NCBI GenBank assembly: GCA_025345505.1
Contig: JANVCC010000010.1
Location: forward strand, 42,931,772-42,995,771
Source of the DNA: Todiramphus chloris collaris
Lineage: Eukaryota > Chordata > Aves > Coraciiformes > Alcedinidae
DNA length: 64,000 nt
Direction of reading: 5' to 3'
This document shows, one piece after another, positions 48,101 to 63,100 of the stretch. A program made the translations under genes and the position numbers. How positions within the stretch are numbered: position 1 is the stretch's first letter; each line of letters opens with the position of its first letter. Under the pieces are notes generated by a model, which was not told where the DNA came from, searched no databases, and saw only the letters and a list, made by a program, of their open reading frames with translations.

Positions 48101-51100
48101 AAGTACTATACTAATTCAAAGAGGTCATAATATGTATGAAACAAAGCAGAACACTGACTTCTCATCGAGAAAATCAGATCTCTTCTTCAACTGTCAAAAT
48201 TGCTGAACGGCTGGTTGGTTAAAATATCCCTCTGCACCTTTTGACTTAATGTCTCGTGTCTATTGCTTTCTCAGTAATTGTTGGTATATAATTGCTTGTT
48301 GAATCTCTTAATCCTTTTCCTCTTTCTTGACAGATTAATGATTTCTTCCCACTGTACTAGACCTAAAGATTTCTATGCACTTTTACTGATTCAGACTACA
48401 TTAATTTTATGAATGTCTATAAATTTTCTGGAATGCTGTTCATTCCAGAAAATCTAAAATCAGTCAAATGAGTGAACCTCCCTTAAAAATAAACTGAAAT
48501 TTTCTTCTTCGTCAATAACTCAAGCTGTGACAGTTTCTTGTAAGAACTTATTGCATAACATTTACTCAGCAGAAAGCAAAAATACTCTGTGTGTGTAGAT
48601 ACCTCCTTTTGTGTCTGTAGAAACTCTATTTTTTGGGGGAGGAAAAAAAAAGAAAAGCAATTCTATACATCCTCCAAAACTGTTTATCTTATCCCATTAT
48701 GTTAGTCTCTTTGGTTATTTGCTTTATTTGGAGGTATTGTCAGAAAGGAAATTAATTTTTCTTCAGTTGTTTCAAAATGCACACGTCTGATTTCTTTTGT
48801 CTTTCTGTAACACATCTTACAGAGACCTTGGAAAGCAAAATTACCCCTTGTCCCTAGAACCTTTGTGGTCTTTATTCTCATTTAGTGTCTCTCTTTATTT
48901 CTGTTCTCTAGTATCCTTCATGAAGGTTCACTAACTAAAAGTTACTGGATGTTCAGAAGTTGAAATAAGAAAGTCATTTATAGAGAAAGGTGGCTTTCTT
49001 TTTTTATTTTGTAGTAGAGAGGAGTAAGATGCACCATGCAGACACTGAAGTATTATTCATTCTGGTCATAGCTTAGGCAATATTTATTCTTTCGCAGGTC
49101 CAAAGTTTATTTGCTGGACTCATGCAGTTATGGTGTAGTACTGTGAAAATTAACACATTGACACTGCTGGGACTGTTTTCAATAAATTATAACATATTCA
49201 TGACCTTTAATTGTGGTCAGGTAAGAAAATTAAGAGAATTAGAGGTGAGATCAATAAAAAGAGCTCTATCCATTGTTATGCAGGTGGGTAGGCCAGATTT
49301 AGGAAAGGCAAACCAGGAGACATTTCCTAAAACCTTTGTTAGAGGTTGTTTGCTGGACTGGTTAGCTCTTACGTATTTTAAAAGAACTACAAATATTTTA
49401 AAATTATGAGCAAAACTATGTAGAATTCACAAATAGTTTTAGCTAAAATAGAGAGGAATTTGACAATATGAAACAATCTCAGAATTAATAAATGATTCAT
49501 ACCAATATGTTTCACTTAAAGATAAATGGACATTTTTGAAAATAAGTAGTGGCAAACTGAAGCATTTCATCCCGAGTCAAACAAAACATGCACTGGAATC
49601 TAACTTTGGCTCACACCTGATTGGTAGTAAAAATTAATTCAATTCTCCCAGCAGATTCACCAGTTGCAAAACAGCTTGGAAAATATGTGAATATAATGAT
49701 TGTAAATCAAAACATTTCATATATTGAACAGCTGCATTTCTTTAAAAATGTAGTAGTGTTTATTGTCAGATGAAGTGACTAGGAAATGTGTAATGAGCAA
49801 GTTTGTAAACAGAAGAGAAATGATAGTGTTGACTGAATTCTCTTGTCAATTATACTAAAGTATCTCTGCTAAACCTATAGATTTTTCTACATTTACAGTA
49901 GCTCAGCTAAGAGCATATGACCTCAGTTATAAAGGGGGAATACATCTCAAGAAAAATAAGGACTTTTCCCACTTATGGATGCAAAATAAATGGTTACTTC
50001 TGTCTAAGTATTTATTGCTTATAGTTCTCAGTAGGATGTTACAGAGCTGTTAAGAACTGTTTACAGAAATCTTTTATTTTCTCTTCTATACAGATGATGA
50101 CACGTTTTCCAATGTGTTTTGTGAAAACTCTAAGAAGCTTATCAACATAAATTTGTTCACCCTGGCTGCTAGGTATTATTCTTTATCCAACCTTGGAGTG
50201 TGTACCCCATTAGAAGACATACTTGAAGCACTGAGAGGAGACAATGAAGGAGCAACAGGTATATTTACATTTGTATTTCAGTGTTCACTTATTCACTGTG
50301 GGACCTGCAGAGTTCTGGTTTTGGGGGGTGGTTTGCTGGTTTGGTTTTTTTCCTACATCCTTCTCGCTTTGATTTTCATTTGTTCCTAGATAGTTTCTTC
50401 ATTGCCTTTGTTTAGAAAATGGATTCTCTTGGTAAAATTTCAGCAGAAGGGTCACAGCATTCAGTACCTGTAGACCCTTCCTGAGAATCAGTTTTAAAGG
50501 GGATGAGGTAGACAAGCAGACACATCATTATTTAAGATATCTTGTTAATTCTCTTGCTCTTTCTTGTGCATGAGTGGCAAGAACCATGGTCTCTGTTCTT
50601 TCTGGTTTTTTCAGAAGTCGCACCATAAAATCTGACAAATGGATTTTCTTGTTACATCTTTTGTTTCATATATAATATGTGCTTTGACATTTAGCTGAAT
50701 ATGGCCCAATAAGTGTTTGATGCCTAAAAAGAAAAGATTTTATTCCTTCTCTATGTTTTGGACCAATATCAATTATATTCCATAAAACTAGAGTAATTTC
50801 ATTTTCTGTAGTTAAAGAAATTGAATTAAAACACTCACAAGTTGGCATGAATTTGGGCACTGGAAGTCTTATCCTTGATTATATTTTTTGTATCAGATGA
50901 TAAACTGGCATTTATACTTACTTAGACTGCTTGTCTTCATAGAAAATGTGCTCTTCATGGAGTCCTCAGTCTTTATAAATTTGTCACTGTCTTTCAGATT
51001 TCGCATTAGTTTTTCAGAGACAGACTGAGAGCTCTCTGCTTTTGCCTTCTAGCATTTTTTATCTCTGTAGTATGTTAAATCTCTGATGTTTCTTATCGTA

Positions 51101-54100
51101 AGTGATAGCACCATTATATATATGTTGGGCATCTCTCCCATTTTCTACAGCAATTTCCTCTTTCCAATTTGCCATTTTCCACAGTTGAATTCCCGGTTTC
51201 TCATTTCTTCAGAAATACTAAAATGCCATAGGTAAGGTAGTCTTAATGTTTTGTTGTGCATTGATCTTACTTTCTGGCTTCTTTCTTTCTGCCCTTTGTT
51301 CACCTGAAGCCCTTTTTTCCTGATTGACAACTGTATGCTGCTTTTATTCTGAGTTTGCTTTTTAGCTCTCTTCATTTTTATTATGCTCTCATTCTCTGTG
51401 TTCCACTTAATTTTCTGTAATTTTCTAGTTCTGCCTTGTTATACTCGTACTTGAGTTCATAGCTGGATTAGCTTTCTTATACAAAGCAACAAGGATTCTT
51501 TCATCTACTTGTCATGCAGAATGGAGCATCAGGAATAAGGCAATTACTGAATATTTTGTTCTGTGTCTTGCAGGAGTGCTGCTGCTTGGTTAGGTAACTG
51601 GGGCCTGGGTTTGTGATGCAGTAATTCTAAATTGTACTTCATACGAAAAATAAAATGTGTTCCAAATGTATACAATGGTATTATAATTCAAAACCTTTGT
51701 GTTGAATTGGCAATAAGTATCAGTTAAATTAACTTAATTGAAGTTCCTGTTAATCATCTGGCAGTAGCAAAATATGAAATTGTAGTTTCATAATGTGTAA
51801 GTTGCCAAATGAAAGTTGTGATCTTTTAACTTTAAGCTATTTTAGATATTTTGGACTTAATTATGTGTTTCAGCAAATATATTAATTTCCTGACACACTA
51901 AAGCTTTCAACTTAAGAGAAGTGCAAGTCTGAAAACTGGCAACTTTATGGTGGCCTTGTGCATATTCTGGAAAGTATGCATCACAATAATTCTGTTTGTT
52001 TCACATGTTTTTAATGCATTTTCTTTTTCTAAGACAAACATGCTTATGAGCCTATTCCCGTGGTTTACGTACTTGCATAGTTCTTTACCATCTTAATGAG
52101 ACAGATTGTTATCCTTCCTTGAATAACTGTTAAGCACTAACATTTTTAGCATATTGTGAACACAGCTGCTCAGTTCTGAGTCTAAATGACTTTTTTTTTT
52201 TTTTTCTGTATAGGTGCTGTTGTCTGCTATGGTCTATGAAATTCTTTTTTTTTTTATCTGCTGTATCTGCATTTCCACAGGGAGCTGGGGTGTAAAACCC
52301 CTGCACCCTGTCATAGGTAGTCTCATGAAGGTCTGCATTAGTGCTGTATAAAAACCAGTCTTTCCTCAGATTGTTCAGCTTCACAACTAAAGACATAGCT
52401 GAAATGATATTATAGAGTTGAAGCAGTTTTTTAAAATGGAAAACAGCTACCTGTGCTAGGGCTTCACAATAGAAATAAGCAACATTTCAGTACCAGCTAA
52501 AACTAGTAACACTACGCTTTCTGTTTTTCTATTATAGCCAGGATACTTCGGTGAAGTATTCGAACCACACTTTCTTTCTTCATCACAAAAGGAGATGGAT
52601 CTCTAAATTTCTTTTAGGTTTTGCAATGAGTATTTTTTCTGTTTACATCAGTTATACACGTGATAAGGAAATATACATGTGTAATTACTTATTTCAAGAA
52701 AGTAACTTTGTGAGAGCAGAATGGATTTACAGTTTGTTTAAAACTAGCGTACATGTTTTCTTTAAATTTGCATTTGTATTGTCAATATAAACCTGTCAAA
52801 CAAATAAAATGTTTCTATTAGATTGTAATGTCTGCTTGTTTTTCAAAATAATGTAAAAAAATAATAAATATATAAAAAATCGGAAATTTGCAGAAAATGT
52901 GGCAACAGTAGAATTTATAAAAAGCCTGAAATTTTCTGCAAAATGGAGGACAGGAAGTCTAGAAATGATTAAGAAACTTCAGCAGATAAAGTCATAAATA
53001 CTTCCTATATGTGGGTATAAGCAAACTATTATTTTTATACCTGGAACCTCAGCTTTTTTAAGTTTGGTCTTTCTGGATTTCTCATCTGTTTGAAATACTT
53101 AGTTTGGCTTAAGTATTCTCTGAAATGGTACTTCACACAGCATTACCCAGTGCAGTCTTTTGAGTTCATACTGTAGCAAAGAGTAAAATGTGCAGTATGT
53201 GGTGATAGTTCAAAGTGACAGTGCTGCTCTGGAGGACAGTCAAACAACTTTTATTTCTGTCAAGAAGTTAAATGTTTCTTCCTGTTCCCATACTGCTGCT
53301 GTTTCTTCTGAGCCTATCCAGACACAAAAATGCTCAAATATAAAGGAAAAAAGAGGTCTTTCTTCTTTTTAATTTTAAAGTTAAGGAGGCTCTTTAGTGA
53401 AATGACGAACACTTGTTTCTGCTATTTGTTTTGTTTGAAAGTATTTTAGTCTGTTTTTTTCTTTTGTTAGTTCACAGAGTCCGTATTAGATTTTAAGTAT
53501 TGTCATAATAGTTTATTATAAAAAAACAGATGTTTAAGAAATAGAGAGATTCTGTGGGTTTAGAGAAAAATAGAGAATACATTAGGTTTCTCATGAGCTC
53601 AGTTCAATTCCCCACTCTCTTTTAAAGAAGTAACACTCTTGGCTCTGTTCCCAGCATGATCTGATCATGGAATGAACATAGTTTTTGCCTAATGATCAAT
53701 TTTTGCACAGATGAACACATACTGTACAAAAAACAGAGAATGGGAAAGTATATTCATCTGCCTAGTCATGTAGAGAAAGTCCTGCTTTCTAGGAGCATGC
53801 TTGTCAGTAATGGTAGTTTCTTACACTCCCACTCAAACTTACACAAATTTCCATCCATTTAACTAGAGCCAAGTGTCCTGTAGTGTTGGTGGCGTAGGAG
53901 AAAAATGTGGGTTTCTTCAGAGGGAGCAACTTCTGAGCTACTCCTTTGGTTGGGAGATGTAGAGATTGGCAAGGGGGTGTTTGGTGTTCTCCACAAACCT
54001 ATGGTAAACCTATGGTAGAGATTGACTCCATCTCATTAACACATTCTCCAGCAACACCGAAATCAGTCATTTTGTACCATAAAGTTGTAGCGGTTCCATA

Positions 54101-57100
54101 ATTCATCCATAGGGTAAATAAAGAAAATAAAAATGCATCTTCTTTTGAATTTCCCCACTATCGCTCAAAACTTTTATTTGTACTGTCTCCTGATTGATAT
54201 TGTGAGCAAATTTGTAGCATTAGCAAGCTCTACTATATGATTATTAATTGTTCCTGCCTTTATATTTCATATATGTAAAGGTAAATATGATAAATGACAC
54301 AAAAAGAAATATTTTTTTAGAGAAAAGGAAGAAATAGTACAGTTTTATAGCAGTAGCTATTGTCTAATATATGGTCAGGTATTAGATATGCTACAACTTA
54401 AAAAACTACACTAACTGTACTAAGTTTTACAGTGTGTTGAATTTTACTAATTCATCTGTAATTCAGTAGTCTAGTCTTACAATTTAGTGAGCTTTAATTA
54501 AAAGTTACTATCCTTAAATTATAAAAGTAATACAGCATATTTTAAGGGTGGTATTTTTTCTGATTAATCATAAGTTGTTATTATTCTGGGTTTTATTAAT
54601 ATGTATATATTTTCTTAATATGATACAGGTATCAAAACGGATGAGTTTATGAATACTAAGAAATCACATGAAGTGCAAGTGATGTCAGAACTGGTAGACA
54701 ACATAGCAAATTATTGTGGCATTAAGCAGGTAAGAAAGTATTTCTTACTGTATGTTACGATGTACCTTCCGAATTATTCATCATCTTGTGTTCAAATACA
54801 TTTACCATAAGCATCAGTAGGAGAGCAAAACTCATTCTTCTTCTGTCAGACTCACAGGAGTGCCACACAGATACCAGAGCAGAAAATCTGAGAAATTTTG
54901 AAAGCTCATCTTATTCTGTCACAATTTAGATTGTTTCTTATTATTGAATGCTAGTCATCTTTATTTAACATGGATTGAGATATAGCAATTAGGAATTTAG
55001 TTATGATCTTTTTAGTTTGAAGGGAGACCAGATTAAGCAGAGATTCTTGTAGCAGAGTATGCAACTACATTTGGTAGAACCCATATGAGATCTGCACACC
55101 CAACACCTTTATCACCGAGTGATTACTCTATGAATTATCTGTTTCATATATCAGATTGCAAATTAATTTTTGAATGGTAAAGAATTGCAGGATTTGTTCC
55201 TCAAATTTTATTGTAACCCTACTGTTTTTTATTTCACATGTAATTGATTGCGCACTAGATCACTGTTGCATTAAAACCTTGTAGATGTTTACATACAGAT
55301 TTTTTGATTAAACATGAGCATCACGATACTTGACTTTTTTGAGTACCATGTTTCACATTCAGTTAGACAAAAGTACACCAATTCAGTTTTCTCAGTTTAC
55401 ATGCATGTTATTTTTCTGTAAGCTTTTTCCATGTTAAACTCTGTCAGATTCAGTGGCTTAGATCTCTGTTGTGGTAAGACTACATTTTTAAATATCTAGG
55501 TGAACTGAGATGGTTTAATCATTTTAATCTCTATAATGCTAGTAACTGGCTAATGTAGCATTATCCTCACTTTAAACTATAGATGACTAGTGTCTCTGGA
55601 CACTTTGATTCCTTTGGACATTCAGTTCCTTTCTACATCTGAACTGCACTTGATTTCATTGCAAGGGACTGTAAGTGTAAATGGAGACTAATTTCCTCCA
55701 GCCTAATATTCATTCCCACAAAGATTTGTGGAGAACAAACTGTATTTGTTTTAAACAAAAGATTAATAATCTATCTGCCCAGATTTTGTGCTGAACATAT
55801 TCCCTCTGAGCCTTTTTTTTTTTCCACCTAGGTAAATATGTCTGAGCATAGTTTAAAATTAATTTATCACATATGGATAAGGGAGAAAAGACAGCAGCAG
55901 TTGGGCAGACCAAGTCTGTATTACTGTGATCTCTAGTATCTCTTATCCCTCATATTGTGCCCAGCCTTTGTAATGGGAGAGTTGTCCTGATTCATACCTG
56001 CACCAGGGAGGTGGCTAAAAATAATTGGTGTGGCCAGTTCTGGGTTGAGAGTAAAGTACATGGCCATGCTCTGTTCAGTTTATTGGTAGAGATGCAACAG
56101 CAGCATCCTGAGTTGCTGCTGCTGCTCCTGCTTCTCCTGCCATAGACTGAAGGGCAGGCCCCAAAACTTGGATCCAGCTCTGAGGTTGTGGGGCTGAACT
56201 TTGATTAGGAAGTTATTTGGCTCAGACTGAGTTTAATTTAGATAATGTAAATGATGCAGCACTCTTGATAGGTTTGGGTCAGGCCTGTGGCATCCTTGGA
56301 AACAAAGATCAAAACTTAATCCTGACCATCTGTTTTGTGAGGAACGATTAATGAAAGCAAAGTTTTAGGCAGTCTTCTCCTTACAACTGGGATTACCAAG
56401 TAAGCAGAGATCTGCATTTAAGTCCAAATATTACTGGATAAGATGCAATCAATTTGTGAGCATCTGTGATCACTTAACAGCAATGGAAGGTGTTCTCTTC
56501 AGCAGCTCTTTCAAAAGGGAGCCATGGTGACAAGTGTGGGTGCCCTCAACAGCCGTAAAGTGGATGCTCTCTGTAAAGAACAGAAATACAGTAGCAGCAG
56601 AATTGTGAAAGTAACTTCTATCATTAGCATGTTTTTTGCCTTGCTTACCTTTTCCTTCAAGCAAGCATTACTTGTTCAAGTGTTGAAGACTCTCATGTAC
56701 TCAAAAAGCTTTAGGAGAATGTAGTTCGCTTATAATGAAATACTAAATGTTCTCTGTGTTTGCTGGAAGGTGGTGTTTCATACAGCATTTTCATTTAGAT
56801 TTTAAGTAGTTCCTGTGAGATTCAGGAATGAAAGGAAAGGAAAACCCATGTTCAGAGAGTAAAAATTAGAGCCATCTCAATGACCTAACATAAGTCCCAA
56901 TGTGGCTGGTTACTAGTAAAATCTCAAACCAATCATTATTAAGTATCTGTCAATATGCTGCAATTTCATCCAGTGATTGTGCGCTTTTTTCAAATGGCTT
57001 GGAGTACCTTTATACGGAGGATTAGTTTTGGTTTATTTTTTTGAAAAAATTGTAACATTTAATGAAAAATATTATTGCAGTATATCACTGAATATGAAAT

Positions 57101-60100
57101 GCCTAATGCTCTGTATTAACTTTTTTCCATTTTAGTCATACACTGTAACAAAATTTATTTGTGTGAAGTTACAAATCCCTAATATATGAAAAGAGCCTTC
57201 CAGTTACATTAAAAAAAAAAAGGAGAGAAAAAAAGAAAAGCCTCCTTCTCAGTTATTAAAAAGCATCTCCGTTTGTTTTGGTTACCTTTCAACTTAAAAA
57301 ACATACAGAAATTGTAAAGTTTTAGGAGAGCTTTTTTCTTATTGTTCCTTTTTCTATCCTTCTTGCAAAACAAAATATATGCAGCATTTAATTAAAAAAA
57401 GCTCTAGAGCTATGCAAACACAACACATGTTTTACAACAGCACATGTCCTCAGGGTGTTTCTTTCAGATATTAGAGATCACTGATGGCTTGACAAATGCC
57501 CTCCATTTCACCTCCATACCCATGAGGTATAATGGGTGGTAGAGGATATTGCTCTCTTCTGGTATTTTATAACATAGTATAGTAAATAGGAAAATGAGAA
57601 TAAAAGCAAAAATTTTATTACTACTATAATCACTTCTAGGTTAATGATTTTAAAAAAAGCATTAAAGCAAACTAATTAAAGGGTTTTTTTTTCCAGTTGT
57701 TTACTGCCACTTTTAAGCATTGTTCCTATTGTAAAAGTGGAACTTTATTACATAAAGAAGTTCTTGATTAAACTCTGAAAAGAAGCAAGTGATGATTCCT
57801 CTCTGCTTAAATGCACATTTGTTTTCTTTAATGTATTTGTGAGAGTTTTCCTTGGAAATTGCAGCATGTGCAGCAAGAGCTGCAATGTGTAATGTAAGTG
57901 TGATATAATTCCGCAGTCAACATCCACTAAATTTATGACTTGGTTCTGGGAAATGCTGAAATGCCTCTGGAAATGAAGTTCTTGATTGCACCGTGCCAGA
58001 AACTGTGTTTAAACATAGTACCCAACTCACTATGGACAAGACCTTTGGAGTTCATTATATCATGGAAATTTCATTTTAAAAGTTCATGCTTGGCAGATAT
58101 GCTATGGATTTCTGATTACATTTCTTTATGTGATTAAGGGCAGGTAAAGAAGGGATTACTTTAATGCTGTCAGTTTGCTTAGCACAAGATCGTTGCCTGC
58201 TTATTTTTAGTCAAATTTTCCTTTTGATTTAAAACTCTTCTCCCAGTGTTAATTTAACGATTTATTACTATTTACTTTTTCACCAGGAAACAACTGAAAA
58301 AAACCCGAACAGCAGTTTGTCTTAACAGCCAGTAGAGGTCAGACGTAGCAGTTAGGAGTAATTCACTAGCTGACTCTCATGTCCAAATGCTGCCTTTCAC
58401 AGATTTTAAGACCTTGTAGAAGTAGGAGGTGTGCATATTCTGCATAATAGTAATATTTGTTACATAAAATAGTTGGTGAAATTTTTCCTTGAATACTTTT
58501 CTTTCCTTTGCTTTTAAATAATCTAGGAGAATATTGGTAATAAATGTGACAAATAAATTACATTTTCAGAAAGTATGCTTAGATTATATAAATTCTATTT
58601 CAGTAAATCCACACCTGTACTGAATTCATTCAAGAAATGTGAGGGTTATAGCATGCCTAGATGGCAAATATGCAGCAATATCACAAGACAAGTTCAGATG
58701 AGAAGGTCATGTGCAGCCTGGATAAACAATTTTTACCTAATACTGTGTATTCTCCGGTGTTTTATGTAGTCTTTAGTGACACTGGTTCAAATTTTTCTAA
58801 TTCCATGGCTATCCAAATCTTTACCTTCCTTAGAATAAGGAATAAATCTTTTGTTTCACTAAGAGTATTTATAGAATCATAGAAGGATTTAGATTGGGTG
58901 GGACCTTTAAAGGTCATGTAGTCCAACCTCCCTGCAATAAGCAGGGACGTCTTTAACTAGAGCAGGTTGCCCAGAGCCCGACCCAACCTGACCTTGAATG
59001 TTTCCAGGAATGGGGCATCTACCACCTCTCTGGGCAACCTGTGCCAGTGTTTCACTACCCTCATTGTAAAAAATTTCTCCCTTATATCTGGTCTAAATCT
59101 GCCCTCTTTTAGTTTAAAGCCATTAGCCCTTGTCCTGTTGCAACAGGCCCTGATAAAAAGTCTGTCCCCATCTTTCTTAGATACCCCCATTAAGTACTGA
59201 AAGGCCTTACTGTACTGAGTTTTCTTACCTGATAAAAAACTATGCAGTTGAGTTTAAGATGGATGCATTTAGTGTATGCTGCCATTTGGACTTACAAATA
59301 TCAGTGTAAGCTTTCTTATGAACATGAGGCAGACCAAGAATGAGACATAGATGTTCTTGAGACAAACACTTTCAGGAACATCTACAAAGAAGTCTTTATA
59401 TCTGGTCAATATAATTTTTGGTAGATATCTGAACAGAAGCTAACATTATCATTTTCTTTCCTTGGAGAAATGTCACTCTGCCTATTCTTTTAAAATATTC
59501 TTTTAAAATTCCTCATGTTGATAAAAGCTGCATGGATCATTGTCACAGAATGGGAAAGCGTTATAAATAAGCATTCCGACATAAAAATGGGTATCGATAT
59601 CACTTGTCTTTAGGTCACATCTGAAGTGATTAAGTTAGGCGCTGAAACTGAAGATGCTTATTTCTGTACACCTAGTGGTAGTAGACAGGTCCTAAGTATG
59701 GGAGTTAGGTGCCTACAGTGAATACTTTCTTTGCTAACTCTCTATCCTGACCCAGTTTAGCAAGGACAGGGGTGTTGGTGATGATTTATGTTTATTTTCT
59801 TTAGCAAAAGGAAGTTCTGTATCAAAAAATATACTGAAAGTCTTTCCTAGAAAAGTCGGGACGTGCACTGCATAATCATTGCAGTGTCTGTTTTCTGGAA
59901 CAAATCTGTTAAGACTTAATTCTGTGGTTTAAAGTCAAAACGTGGACCAACAAAGCGGAAGAACCAATTGTATTAGGAGGGATGATACTGATAAGGTAGC
60001 TATGAAGTCCATGCTTAAATTTCTAGATAATTATTTTGCATTTAATTGAAGTGTGTCTTGTTGCTCATTAATATAACAATTTTTTTTTTCCTTTTTCACC

Positions 60101-63100
60101 ATTATCTAGGTGATTGATATAGGTTCTGGAAAAGGCTACTTGAGTTCATTTTTGTCCATGCAGTATAACTTAAAGGTTTATGGAATTGACTCCTCAAACA
60201 CCAACACTAATGGTGCTCATGAAAGGAACAGAAAATTGAAGAAACACTGGAAAGCATATCAGAGTCGCGGAAGAGTAAGCCTCAAAAGCCAGAGGTTGGA
60301 AATGGCAAATGACAGGCCAGTGGAAACTGAAGTTAAATGTACAGCAATTGATGAAAAGCCCTTAAATAACGACAGCAATCTTCAAAGTCAGGACCAAGTG
60401 ACTATTCAAGATTTGGTTCCTTCTTGTGGTTTCACAGAAACAGCTACATCTGAAACCAGCAAACAAACTGAAGTTGATCTAGATTGTCAGGCACAATCTG
60501 ATGAGAGCAAACTTTCGGAAGAGGTTCTTGCTATTCTAAATGTTCTGCCTGCTGATGCTGTAGAAGTTTTTTCTTCATCTCAGTGTAACTGTGGGGAACT
60601 CTCTGAAGAGGAGAAGACACAAAGAAAAATGGCATCTCTCAAGGCTAAAGCAAACAAATCAAGTGAATCAAACCTGTATTTCCCACTGACTTCTTGCATC
60701 ACTGCAGAAACAGAGCTCGGTGACATCATAACAGATCTGGAGGTTATTTTACTAAGATTTGAAGTAGATTGTCCATTGTCTATATTGCCGTTTTCATTTG
60801 CACATAATATTTGCTGAGTGTACATAGAGTGTTGTCAGTGGTAGAAGTGAATATTCTGTCCCAATAGTGTTTTTCAGCCAGTTAGCAGAAGTATGCCTAA
60901 CAGATACAGATTGCTTTTCTATTTTAATATGAGTGTTGGGATTATTTTGAATATGTAAAACAAACTTCAGAATATAGGGGGTAGATAATAATCAGCTCTC
61001 TAAGTCAGCAGCGTATATATTAGCACATTTAGGTGTTTTATAATTCTGATTATAGGTAACACCTAATTATTATGAAAAGAGTTATATTTACCATGTAGAA
61101 GGATATATTAAGGAGTGGAATTTCAATTTTCCTGATTTGTTTTTATTTTTTTTTAATTTCAGTTACACTTTGAAGAAATAAGAGAATTTATTTTGTATAG
61201 TGCTCAACATAAATTTGTAAAGAGCCCTATTTGCAAATAATGTTTTTATGTTTTGACTTTTCAGAGTTACTTTAAGTTGATTTAGTAGTTTACTAGCTGT
61301 CAGGGATTGTACTGACACAAACAAGCCCAAGCTCAGCTGCCCAAAGGCAGTGACACAAGTCTGGGAGCTGTATGACTGTTTAGTTCCTACACCTGAACTA
61401 ATGTACATTGACTGGGTAGATACATTTGGTCTTTTCTGAAAAGATAAAAGCTTGTCTGTGTTCAGTAGTAACTGCACTATTATATTCAGGTGTGTAATTC
61501 ATCTCTGATTAAAGACAACAGGTTTGTGCTGATATCCGATAACTTGAGATAATAAATCCTACTGAGTATCTGATGAACATGTGGTGCAAGCTCATGTCTC
61601 TGCAAAAGACACCGTGAGCAGCAGGGTTTGTTGATGAATAGTATGTCTTTTCATTTGCACAGTTGGATTATGTGTTCTCTTAGCATGTAAATCATTTGAA
61701 AAATAAAAGGTAGAAGAAAAGGATACCATTCCCTTTCTTTATTAAAAAAATAATACTGTCAGAAAAGGTAAAAGCTTCATTGTGTTAAAAATCAGTAATA
61801 ACCAAACTGCACATTATATGTGATGAATATGTGTAATTAAAAAAAAATTAAAATGTGTAAGTATTTGCATGTTTTTAAAGTATTTAGAGTTTTTTTTAGA
61901 AAGGAAACATTTTTTTACAAATATTTACAATTTTTTATTGCAACCATAAATTGATTTTATTCTCAAATTGTCCTAGTCTGGATACAAATGGAAAATGAGT
62001 AAAATTGATATTTACTGAGTTATACCATAAGTTCTGAAATTAGTCTACTGATGAAATACGGGTATAGGAATACATGTTTTTAAATAGCCCAGGACTAATA
62101 TTAAGATATCAAATTCTGCTACACTTATGCCAGTGATCCAGTAAGTACTTTCAGTTATGCCCAGGCAACCTCACTGAAGTCAGTAGTGGTCCAAAAGCGT
62201 ACCTGACAGACTGCCCTCATATTGTTCAGAAGTTTTGAGCATTGTAATGCATTGCCTCTACTTGTATGTGGTAGCTATCTTGCACTGGTTTTCACCTGAA
62301 AGAATCTCTCTAACTTTAAACCCCTTTCCTGGGGTTTAAATGCTGTCCTTGCATGTGTACATCTTCCTTTAGCTTCCAAACTTCAGTCTTGTCCCACTGT
62401 TCATGTAATTGTATGTGGAAAAAAGCTTTGCAGAATGGTGAGCTGAAGCTGACTGATAGGAAAAAAAGTCTTTAAAAACTAAGCTGGACTGAAACTAAAC
62501 TTTTGCCACCAAAATATTTTGGATACTAAGACAAGGAGAGGGCAAGCACAGAAAAGCAGCCCAAAGTGGAAGGTGAGAAGGGAGACGAGAACCATAAAAA
62601 AAAAAAACCCAACAGAGAAACAGGGGAGGTTTTACTGTTTTGCACACACATACTACATAGTACAGGTGAGTGAGAACATCAGATGTAGAGAAGCAAAAAC
62701 AGATGTGCATATAAAGTGAGAATGATTCTAGAAATGTATCCCAGTTGAATGTCTTTGAGATAATTTCTTGTTGAAAACCTTGTTAATAAATAAGGGTAAA
62801 ATTCAAAGTAACATCACGTAGATTACAACTAATGATGTCAGAAGGGAAATACCTTGTTATGAAAGGTGAGAAGAGGTATAATTTAGATGGAGAAATTGAA
62901 GGAAAGAGGAAGGTGAGGGAAAAGGAAAGCATCACGTATAATGGACAGAAGAACAGACCATCTGAAGCTGAAGTTCTTACTTTGTGCTATGGTTTAACAA
63001 CACTTGTTAAATAGTAGGCACACTGCAAAACTGTGGCAGCACTACAGTTTTGGAAATAACTGTAGTTAAAAAGCCTGCTCTTCACATTACATCTGTATTT

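Larger units (their letters stand above)
42154..50093 (+). other. METTL25: METTL25 intron 1
   Basis: About 7.9 kb from GTGAGT to a TATACAG acceptor. The first 270 bases are part of the CpG island. It contains a possible cryptic terminal exon with an AATAAA at 42467, a solo LTR at 46.8-47.0 kb and a 36-bp tandem duplication at 47.9 kb. I see no other coding sequence; the frames present are short and unassigned. Confidence 0.85.

Noticed and set aside
61163..61477. 104-codon minus-strand frame in METTL25 intron 4
   Set aside because: No domain or splice support; ordinary AT-rich intron composition.
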